This document shows, piece by piece, positions 52,341-60,482 of a stretch of 64,000 nucleotides of DNA. The DNA lies in contig NC_065421.1 in the NCBI RefSeq assembly GCF_024362695.1, positions 6,448,598 through 6,512,597 on the forward strand. Reading direction: 5' to 3'. Origin of the DNA: Pectinophora gossypiella. Its lineage: Eukaryota > Arthropoda > Insecta > Lepidoptera > Gelechiidae. A program made the position numbers and the translations under genes. The notes under the pieces are model-generated. The model was not told the DNA's origin. It made no database searches and saw nothing but the letters and a program-made list of their open reading frames with translations. Numbering within the stretch: position 1 is the first letter of the stretch; each line of letters starts with the position of its first letter.

Positions 52341-52954
52341 TTACTGACGACATGTGGCTCTACTCACCCTGTTAGAGATAAGGGCGTAGTTAACTCTTAA
52401 GTACAAACCCATCGGTGGGTGGTTTCTGTGTTCATTTTCCATGTTTCTATATAGAAAATATTTTCGTGTGTGCGTTGACTTTTGATGTGATGTCATTATA
52501 CGTAATGTATATATAAATATGTAATCCGTGTCTATGGTGTCCTAAATAATATTTTTTTCTTCCTTTCTTTAAATATAAAATACAAAATCCGGATGTAAAC
52601 AGGACGCGAGCACAGGATCGTATGACACACTCGTCTGCCAGCCGCGCACGGTTCATGCCTCACTGACGTCATGCCCTCTCGTATTCACTACTGCTGAATG
52701 CGAAAATTTTACGCTTTCAATGCACTGCATCGACTCATTCTACGCTCTGAAACATTTTTCACGGGAATACACGGTTTTCGTAACGAGTCGGTACGTATGA
52801 CATGTCACTTTAGTCGAATCAATGAAGCAAGAGCATCCTAACGAACTTTCTTATTTGCGAGGAAAAAGTCCGGTTTTGATGATTTTTGATCCTTCATTGA
52901 CTTCTCTACTTATAACGAACATAAAAAATATCCATTGTTTTAAGTTTACGCGGT
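52341..52954. other. No gene recognised; non-repeat island
   Basis: 52580-52860 is balanced in base composition and holds a TGACGTCATG site, a CRE-like palindrome, but there is no transcript evidence to call a promoter. Confidence 0.3.
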
Positions 52955-53190
52955 TATTATCATAATTAAAACACATAATAACGGGTTCTTACCGCGTTTA
53001 AAACAGGGATATGAGACTCCCGATATTTCGACACTGTTGCAAGTGCCATGATCACGGGATGACTGGTGAGATTGGAGTGGAGTAGGTACATCCATAATTT
53101 TCTACGGGCAGATACATCTGTCTACTCTCTTTCAGATATGATATGATATGATATGTCAGATATGTCTGCCCGTAGAAAATTATGGATCTA
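52955..53190. repeat. Repeat with 23-bp perfect inverted arms
   Basis: Starts ATAATTAAAACACATAATAA with ACCGCGTTTAAAACAGGGAT (shared, inverted, with 26140-26190). Its right half is a hairpin: an arm at 53090-53112 (CATAATTTTCTACGGGCAGA core) pairs exactly with 53165-53187 across a 52-bp loop rich in ATATG units. Confidence 0.75.
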
Positions 53191-53409
53191 CAACTTATTC
53201 ATGTGCGTTGACGGATGAAACGCTTTAAGGTTCCTACACAATGCGAGACAGTCGAAAGAATGTGCCGATGGCAAATCGTAGCAAACCGAAGCGAGGCAAG
53301 CCGGCGGCTATACGACCCGCCGCCATCGGCGTGTAGGAGCATTTACAGACAGATCAATCTACCTATAAGTATGTCTAATCAACATCATTTCCGCCCTTCA
53401 GCCAATCAA

Positions 53410-53530
53410 TCAATCCATCAATAATTCTTTATGCCACAAATAAACTCAGGACATGTACAGGCGAACGAAATAAGCACAATATGCGTCCTTATTGCTAAAG
53501 CAATTTCTGACAGGCAACCTTTGGGTGAGA
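53410..53530 (-). mobile_element. LINE-G, diverged 3' end fragment
   Basis: Order of blocks (TTCTTTATGCCACAAATAAA, CGTCCTTATTGCTAAAGCAA, TTTCTGACAGGCAACC) follows LINE-G on the minus strand. Confidence 0.5.
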
Positions 53531-53934
53531 AAAACAACATAAAGTTCTATAAAAAATATACTATAAATAGTTACACCATAAAAAAATAAAAATATATTTT
53601 TAAACCTTCTCGATGGAAAAAGCTATGCATTCACAGGCGTGGCACAGCGTGGTACGCGTATCTGGATTTTGCATTTTGCGTCGCAATTCATGTGTGAACA
53701 TTACACAAAATAACTTAGAAAGACTGGAAAAGGTAACTACAACCCGATGGGCCGGCGACAGGTTGGGTCATGGGCGGTCACTGCAATTTATCTAATTCTC
53801 TACGGAGATAGGTTGTCTGGTGACATGTACAACCCCTACTCACCTTTCACTTAGGTACTACTGCCTTGTATATAGGTATAGGAGAGAAAGGTCCAGGCGA
53901 TTGCAGTATGAATGTGCTGATGACAGTGCCCTGG

Positions 53935-54060
53935 TGTACGGACTGCCTATTGATTCTTCCTCAAAACTAGAGTGAATAGGCATTTACTATGTAAGCTTGT
54001 ACCAAATACCAACTTATACCACATCTTCACTTACAATTAAGTGATATTGTGGAAAAAAGA
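53935..54060 (+). pseudogene. LINE-C, last codons
   Basis: CTAGAGTGAATAGGCATTTA reads Arg-Val-Asn-Arg-His-Leu, then Cys-Lys-Leu-Val-Pro, matching the end of the LINE-C frame at 45790-45830. Only the terminal part is left. Confidence 0.55.
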
Positions 54061-54636
54061 TACCCCATCGTTTGAAGCTGAAATATTGTTACAGAATTTA
54101 TTTGTGCATCTCCCAAAACAAACTCTTTGTCCGCTCTACCTTAATCTTTACTAATGTTATTTTTAGCTTTTGTTATCTGTGTAATCATTTTGACAACCGC
54201 ACAAGAGTAATATAATTTAAGACTTAAATATTTGGGTATTTTTTGTAAATTTCATAGATTTCATAACTTTACTTTTTCATTGCGCTCAGTAAAGTCTTTT
54301 TTCTACTCCTCTACTTTAATCTGGCATTTAAATAACCAAAAAGTCTAATATAAGTACATACATAATTAAACTCTTTGAAAAAGTGTACGCTCTATGGCCT
54401 ATAAAAGCATTGTTTACAAAGTGTAACTGTACTATAATGTCGCCAAAAAAGCATTGTTGTTGTTTTTTTTTTTTTGACCTGGCACCTTTACTTTGTTTGG
54501 TGCCATAGATATACTATAAAAATAAAGTATACATTTGCCGCCATTTTCCCATACCATTCAAAATTTACATCTTCATTTTTATAAATAAAATTTTTCTTTG
54601 TATAATTTTTGTTTCATTTAAAATTACGTCGTCGTA
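54061..54636. other. AT-rich stretch, no gene recognised
   Basis: T-rich with a poly(T) run near 54460. No repeat match. Confidence 0.4.
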
Positions 54637-54639
54637 GAA

Positions 54640-54782
54640 AAAGTATTGTATGCAACGTTGTATAACTAGGTCAAAAAATGCTCGGGGCGTCTCTTATTGC
54701 GATGTTCGCCAAGGCTCACATCGCAACTCACGCCACTCGCATTTTTTGACCCTTCTTATACAACTGTTGCATAAAATACTAT
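54640..54782. mobile_element. Foldback MITE, 143 bp
   Basis: AGTATTGTATGCAACGTTGT and GGTCAAAAAATGC at the left pair with GCATTTTTTGACCC and ACAACTGTTGCATAAAATAC at the right. A nested inner palindrome, GCGATGTTCGCC to GGCTCACATCGC, sits in the centre. Confidence 0.7.
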
Positions 54783-54797
54783 TATCTATTATCTATT

Positions 54798-54955
54798 TTT
54801 ATATATAAGTACCTATCTAAAGTTGTGAAATCTATCTATCTACATAATGTGACACAGTTACAACTAATTATCTAGTATCTATCTATCTTTATATATACCT
54901 ATCTAAAGTTGTGAAATCATCTGATCAAAATAATGTGATACAGTTACAACTAATG
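54798..54955. repeat. Tandem duplication, two units about 87 bp apart
   Basis: ACCTATCTAAAGTTGTGAAA and the following TAATGTGACACAGTTACAAC occur at 54811 onward and again at 54898 onward, with a few substitutions, separated by (ATCT)n-rich spacers. Confidence 0.85.
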
Positions 54956-55970
54956 TACAGGGTATTGAAGCTATAGTCTACGACAGGTTTTAGGTTATGC
55001 GTAGTATATTGATAGTCAACTAGAAACCCTTGACAATTCCAACCACAAAGTCATGCACAGACGCGTAGGATTGGACAAAATTTGAGGTAGACAAAAAGAC
55101 AATATACGATACGCAACTGCAGCGCTTACGGCTCAGAGAAGTTTGAATAACACGCCACAAAGGCCGGTATTGTCTGCAGCCTCATCCCACAGCCTATCCA
55201 GACCGTTCCAGACTCATCTAGACGAAACGTGGATGAGTCGGGATGAAGCTGGGATGAAACTCATCCCACCCGAAAATGTTTGTGAACGTTGACGCGCAGG
55301 ATAATACATGTACATATTTAAACATGGCGGACCTCTTCTCGTTGTGTTATTACTACTTATTACCCTCAAAGCGTTTAAAAACGGAAGTGTAAAAGTACTT
55401 TTGGACTGTAGTTGTTCGTAAATGGTATGCTAATGAAATTTTTGTTCATCTGCATACGTTTTTGTATGTAACTACCGTGTTGCTTCCGACCGAGTACATC
55501 TAGGCTATTGCTATATCCACGCAGTTTGATGATGTTGTAATCCAGCCGGTTTCGGGTACGACGACTGCTTCAACTGCAAGGTTTATGTGCTCGCACATTG
55601 CGGGCATGTGAGCACATCATTTAATTAAGTATAATTGATTGCCGCAGGTTGTCGGGCATTGAATTCATCGCGCTAAGCATCAAGCTCTAAGCGTTGAAGA
55701 TAAAAATCATGAACTTTGATGTGAACCCAACCAAAAAAAAAACAAACTAAAGCAGAAAATAGAGCTTGTATAATAGTGTGTCGAACCGAACATCGAATTC
55801 ATCGCTCTACGTTTTGTTACAACTATTTTCCCTACTTGTATTCATAGCAGAGAGAGAGAACATTCCAAGTTATTGCCCTAATCGGATGCAATACACGCAA
55901 CGCGATAGATGCTTTGAACATTGAGATGAACGGTTTGATTTTAATTCTGAGTCATTTAAAGGCCACCTAG
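54956..55970. other. No gene recognised; CATCCC-rich patch
   Basis: Around 55185-55270 CTCATCCCAC occurs twice and GGGATGA units intervene, giving a local inverted/direct repeat. The rest shows no repeat family or coding motif. Confidence 0.35.
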
Positions 55971-55974
55971 CAGC

Positions 55975-56048
55975 GGCCTGTGCTGTGATTCGAACCTGCG
56001 ACCTCAAAGTGAAAGACAAGCGTTCTACCAACTGGGCTACCACGGCTC
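55975..56048 (-). mobile_element. SINE-B, head only
   Basis: Complement of AGCCGTGGTAGCCCAGTTGG, with A box TAGCCCAGTTGG and B box GGTTCGAATC. It ends soon after the B box, so the body is missing; orientation and boxes exclude a functional tRNA (no acceptor pairing). Confidence 0.8.
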
Positions 56049-56815
56049 GTCGTGGGCGTACTTATAATGTTATGTAATGCAAATTATTTGATTATTTCCC
56101 TTAGATTTCATCACATCTAAGAAGTCTTCTTTCGTAACTCACGCGAAACGCAATACCCACCTCCATAAAGAACCGGGAGGTTATTATTTAAAATCTCCTC
56201 GACGAAATACATATTTAAAAGATAAACAAACAAATAAGAGTATAATACGGATTGCCGGCATGATAGCCGTCTGAAAACAACGTGAAAAGCGTTTAATAAT
56301 GAGACCGCTATAAACGCCACCGTTACTTTTTATTCCCATTTTGCTTTCGCCTTTGTCTCGGCCTTTGAAACATCAGCCGAAGTATAAAACAACGCTCGGC
56401 TTGCTAAGTATTTTTTGTGAAAATTTCGCGTGAATGCCACTGCGTAGTAACATAATCTCCTACTGGCCGAATCATATAAATATGATAAACGAATATAGAA
56501 TAAATATACTTATCGTATTTGTGACTTCTCAAGATGTTCTCTCCTTGTCCTATTCCGGGTGGCGAACCTTCATATATATCTACGACCTATGTGCCGTTTT
56601 TGTCAAAAATATGTTCAATGTAGCCTTAATGTACCAAAAAATAATCTTAACTCACCACCGTATCTCGTTGAACACTATATTGTTTATTAACCAATGAGCT
56701 ACTCAGACATTTGGAAATTAAAGAAACTAAATATTTACCTAAACCAGAAGAGATACTCTAACTCCGTGTCGGTCCCGGTTATTGCCGATGCGTTAGTCGT
56801 TTTATGAACCATGTC
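56049..56815. other. No gene recognised; non-repeat block
   Basis: 56330-56450 (TCGCCTTTGTCTCGGCCTTT and following) resembles 57345-57400 weakly. A plus frame of 87 codons (56434-56697) has no signature. Confidence 0.35.
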
Positions 56816-56819
56816 ACCC

Positions 56820-56915
56820 CTTTGGTGGCTCAATATAATAACCTGACACCAAGGTTGCTGTAGTTGGTTATCCACCTCACAACCCTTACGATAGAAGAAG
56901 AATGCCGTGCTCAAA
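56820..56915 (+). mobile_element. SINE-A2, tail fragment
   Basis: GGTTGCTGTAGTTGGTTATC and CACCTCACAACCCTTACGAT match the A2 tail in plus orientation. Confidence 0.55.
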
Positions 56916-56921
56916 TATAAT

Positions 56922-57063
56922 ATACACGGTGTAAATGACACCGTAAATAATGCTGAAATTTTCATGAATTTTCTAACAGGAAATTCTACAAATTCTAAAT
57001 AAGAATAATGGCCTGAATCATCCCTGAAAGTTTTCGTTACGATGTCACTAACATCTTGTATTT
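56922..57063. mobile_element. MITE M4, shortened copy
   Basis: Left ACGGTGTAAATGACACCGTA, a central TTTTCATGAATTTTC, and right CGTTACGATGTCACTAACAT. Much of the left hairpin arm is deleted. Confidence 0.7.
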
Positions 57064-57114
57064 TTTCGCGTGACATTAGTTCGCCATCCCAGTCCCATTC
57101 ATTTATGAAGGCTC

Positions 57115-57225
57115 ATCGTTACTAATTTAAAAGCCACGCTTTTGTCGGTGTAACATTCTCCATGCTACTTTTTAGGGAAAAATAGGGCAGTGGTTTCCCT
57201 CTTGTCTTGTCTGTTGCCTACGCAA
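57115..57225 (-). mobile_element. Repeat G, tail part
   Basis: CCACGCTTTTGTCGGTGTAA and GGGAAAAATAGGGCAGTGGT match 13246-13330, ending in CCCTCTTGTCTTG. Confidence 0.65.
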
Positions 57226-57509
57226 ATACTAAATAAAATCTAGAATTCCATGTAATATTTTACATTTCTGTGGTTTAATCAAAAATTGCAATAAGCCCGT
57301 TCATAAACCCCAGGATTACTTTGTATCCAGTATTTTTCTTTGTCCTTTGTCTCGGTTTTCGCTCCATCTGCCTAAAAATAAAGCAGCCGAAGACCAGCAT
57401 GCTTTTTAAGGTGCAGGATGAGCAGAATAATAAGCTTCATAGTATTTCAAGAAACTTTATAATAACACCTAGTACCTAACAAATTATTTTTTTAATAGTA
57501 GCGGAAGAG

Positions 57510-57840
57510 GAACGGGAGCCGTGGTAGCTCAGTTGGTAGAACGCTTGCCTCTCAATTTGAGGTCGCAGGTTCGAATTCAGCACAGGCCTAAACCAATGAT
57601 TTGTTTTCGAATTCATGTCTGAATCATAAATGACTATCAAGTGCTCAGCGGTGACGGAAAACATCGTGAGGAAAACCACATTCCCGAGAAACGCATTTTC
57701 GGAGGTAGGTATGTGACCTAACCTGTACAGGGCTGATTTTCCCTTGCGGTAGGTCAGACAGGCAGTCAGTTTTGTAAAAAACCGGACCTGTCAAATCTTC
57801 AGGTTAGGTAAGCTATGAAAAACGGGATAATGCTTTATTC
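57510..57840 (+). mobile_element. SINE-B, nearly full-length
   Basis: A box TAGCTCAGTTGG (57525-57536) and B box GGTTCGAATTC (57568-57578) are intact. The body has GAAAACATCGTGAGGAAAAC and CCTAACCTGTACAGGGCTG, and the tail GAAAAACGGGATAATGC. It abuts SINE-A2 directly at 57841. Confidence 0.9.
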
Positions 57841-57841
57841 T

Positions 57842-58157
57842 CCTTATCGTGTGGGTTGTGAGGTGGATACCAACCTCATCAACCCTGATATCAGGGTTAT
57901 TACTGAGCCGCCAAAGGCCCTTGGCCCTTGACATGGCTCATGTAACGACTACATACTTACATAAGTAAGTAGTAGGTAACCGGAACTAATGGCTTAACGT
58001 GCCCTCCGAAGCACGGATTATCTTACTTTCTGACACTTAGGCGATCCGCCTGTAATGTCCTAACCAAACTAGGGATCACAAAGGATTCCACCGGGATTCG
58101 AACCCGGGGCCTCCGGATCGTGAGCCCACCGCTCAACTACTGGACCACAGAGGCCGT
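57842..58157 (-). mobile_element. SINE-A2, nearly full-length
   Basis: tRNA-like head at the right: the B box reads GGTTCGAATCCC on the minus strand (58095-58107). The middle is GGCTTAACGTGCCCTCCGAA and the tail at the left GTGGGTTGTGAGGTGGATAC. It is the best example of the A2 subfamily here. Confidence 0.9.
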
Positions 58158-58480
58158 TAATCGTTTTATGAAACACGCAAACAAACACGTATTACTTTCT
58201 TTCTCACATTTAAACTGTATATAACATTGAAAAATGCAACCAACCGTGTAGGTACAACAACGAGTATCCCTCAAGTATCCATGTCATGAAAAATATATCT
58301 TAAAAATAGGTAAGTGGGTTTCTCTTTTATTTTGCATTTCCTGTGTATTCAATAAAGTATTTGTTATGTTATGTTATATAAGTGTGTGACTTTTCTGCGA
58401 ACTAACGATAAAACGAAATCATTGCACTTTATAAATATTTCTTATTCCATTGCCATAATTAAGAAATATAATTATTATAG

Positions 58481-58894
58481 TAGCTTTTGCCCGCGACTTC
58501 GTCCGCGTGGCGTGTTATAAAAGAGAGATCTTTGTGTGTGGGAGAAAGGTTAAAAATGCTTAATTTTATTATTTTTAAATGAGGTTATAGTATAAGTAGC
58601 TCAGTTAAATAATGAATTGTTATTAATTTTTAGATTATTAGTTTATAATAATTTGGTTTAATATAAATTTGAACTACTTACCTATAAGCTTTCGTCTGGA
58701 ATTCGGAGATGAGAATGTTTTTTTCATACAAATGTTTTTTCCCGCTAATTCCCGTTCCCGTAGGAATTTCGAGAATTCCTTTCTTAGTGCACCTCTACAG
58801 TACCTAAGCTACGCCCTTTCCAAATTTCAAGTGCCTACGTTTAGCCGTTTAGGCTGTGCGTTGATATGTCAGTTTCTCCTTTTATATATTTAGA
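58481..58894 (-). mobile_element. Non-autonomous Helitron, about 414 bp
   Basis: Same layout as 38594-39045: TCTAAATATATAAAAGGAG start at 58894, GCCCGCGACTTCGTCCGCG hairpin at the other end. The terminal CTAG reads CTAC here (plus GTAG), a substitution that would damage the 3' end. Confidence 0.8.
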
Positions 58895-58954
58895 TTTCTT
58901 ATTTCTTAAATGAAAATCAAAATTAAATTCCATTATTTTAATAACGCTATACAT

Positions 58955-59095
58955 ACTATACGCGCACCTTTTATTCCTAGGTAGGTAAGTACTGCGCCAA
59001 CTTTCGCGACACAGCAACCGCGTCGCGCGTGGTGCGATATACATATATATCGAGGGCTTGGACCAATAGCCTTGCGACGTCTAACCATTATTATG
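58955..59095. mobile_element. Foldback MITE arm, partial
   Basis: CGCGCGTGGTGCGATATACA and GCTTGGACCAATAGCC match one arm of the element at 40309-40470. The partner arm is missing. Confidence 0.45.
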
Positions 59096-59118
59096 TGTGC
59101 ATTGCTATTGTTGTTATT

Positions 59119-59792
59119 CCCTTCGTAAACTTAATTCACCTAAGCTAATTCACCTAAGTGAATTAAACAAACTTTTAGTAATCTTTAATCACCAGGGTGC
59201 ATTAAATTTACTTTTGAAAAACTTTATTCACCTTAATCACCTGGGTGCATTAAATTTACTTCAAGTTTACTTTATTCACCGAAGTATTGAACCTTTTGAT
59301 CAGTAAAAATCCCTTCGTAAACTTAATTCACCTGAGCTAATTCACCCTCTTTAACCCAGAAAACATACTTTTATGGTCGGTTTTTGCAGAAAAACACCGA
59401 ACTAATAATTATGTGGAAAGTTTTCACACGACACTCAGTAGAATAATAAAAAAATATAATAGGTAGAAGCCTGCTTGATCTAATCGCGGCATTCAAAAAA
59501 GACGCAGATATCAAGCGCACACCAAAGCGACGTAGGTTATAACAAACGAAAAATTTATACTTGAGGCCCAATTATTAAGCCTATTACATGAAAATATTAC
59601 TGTAGGTCATTTTCTGGAAATGGTACGTTAGACCTTAGAACCATTACTATTATGACTGGGTGAATAAAGTTTACTGTTTATTTATATTAGATGTCTTGTT
59701 TCACCACGAGCGATGCAGATGATTAAAGATTACTAAAAGTTTGTTTAATGCACCTAGGTGAATTAGCTCAGGTGAATTAAGTTTACGAAAGG
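59119..59792. mobile_element. Long foldback element with TTCACC repeats, 8-bp duplication
   Basis: Inverted ends of about 73 bp: CCCTTCGTAAACTTAATTCA at the left, its near-complement at the right. Host repeats TTGTTATT lie at 59111-59118 and 59793-59800. About a dozen TTCACC motifs (AATTCACC, TTATTCACC) occur in both orientations through the element, most within the ends. There is no open frame. An 8-bp duplication and subterminal motif clusters suggest a hAT-type non-autonomous element. Confidence 0.8.
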
Positions 59793-59800
59793 TTGTTATT

Positions 59801-60090
59801 GGGCCTTAGGACGACAGATACAACAAACACACTTTTAAAATAAAAAAGAGATCGTATATTATTTATAAATAATTACATTATTTACATCCTTTAGCTATCT
59901 AGTTTATATCAAAGTACATTTTCAGCTCTAGATAAATGCCTCTTCTTAATCGCATTTACAATATTATACGTAATTCCTTCATTCCTTTACAATTAAGCAC
60001 TCAAATTACTAAAATTTTAGCACTCTCTTCCATAAAAAAATTGTCAGCTTAAAATAATACAAGTTAAAAAGAGACATCTACAACATTGTG
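59801..60090. other. AT-rich 3' flank of Jkamp
   Basis: No canonical AATAAA on the minus strand was found between here and the Jkamp stop, so the 3' end of the transcript cannot be placed. Confidence 0.35.
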
Positions 60091-60222
60091 TACAGTCATG
60101 AGCAATATAATGTACCCACTTTAGGACTCTGTCGCACTAACATATTTGACATTTAGTGAGACTTACAGTTCAATTTGTCAAAAAAGTTAACGTGACATGG
60201 TACCAAAGTGTATACATATTAC
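60091..60222 (+). mobile_element. MITE M3, right end lost
   Basis: TACAGTCATGAGCAATATAA start, body with GACTCTGTCGCACTAACATA and GTGACATGGTACCAAAGTGT. It ends in a short ACATATTACATATTAC duplication instead of the right terminal repeat. It lies about 260 bp downstream of the Jkamp stop and may fall in its 3' UTR. Confidence 0.8.
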
Positions 60223-60482
60223 ATATTACGGTTATCCAACAATATCATCAAATCACACCTACGATTCTAATGTCATTGTCGCTTATAACCGTTTGGTTTG
60301 TCAGTCTACAGCTTAAGCTTTAAGTCTTCAACCATTAAGGTATTAATCCACTGTGAAATCTTCAGGTTTATAACACTCATTCTATTTACAATCTGTACTT
60401 AAATAAGTATTAAAACCTCGTCACTTCACTCACTATTCAGGTCTCTTAGCTTCACGAACGCTTGTCGCGCCTGGCGTCCTTG

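Noticed and set aside
52665..52680. TGACGTCATG as a CRE promoter element
   Set aside because: A 10-bp match is expected by chance in 64 kb often enough; no transcript or gene is associated.
59850..60482. Polyadenylation signal for Jkamp
   Set aside because: No AATAAA or ATTAAA on the minus strand in the near 3' flank could be found, so no site was called.
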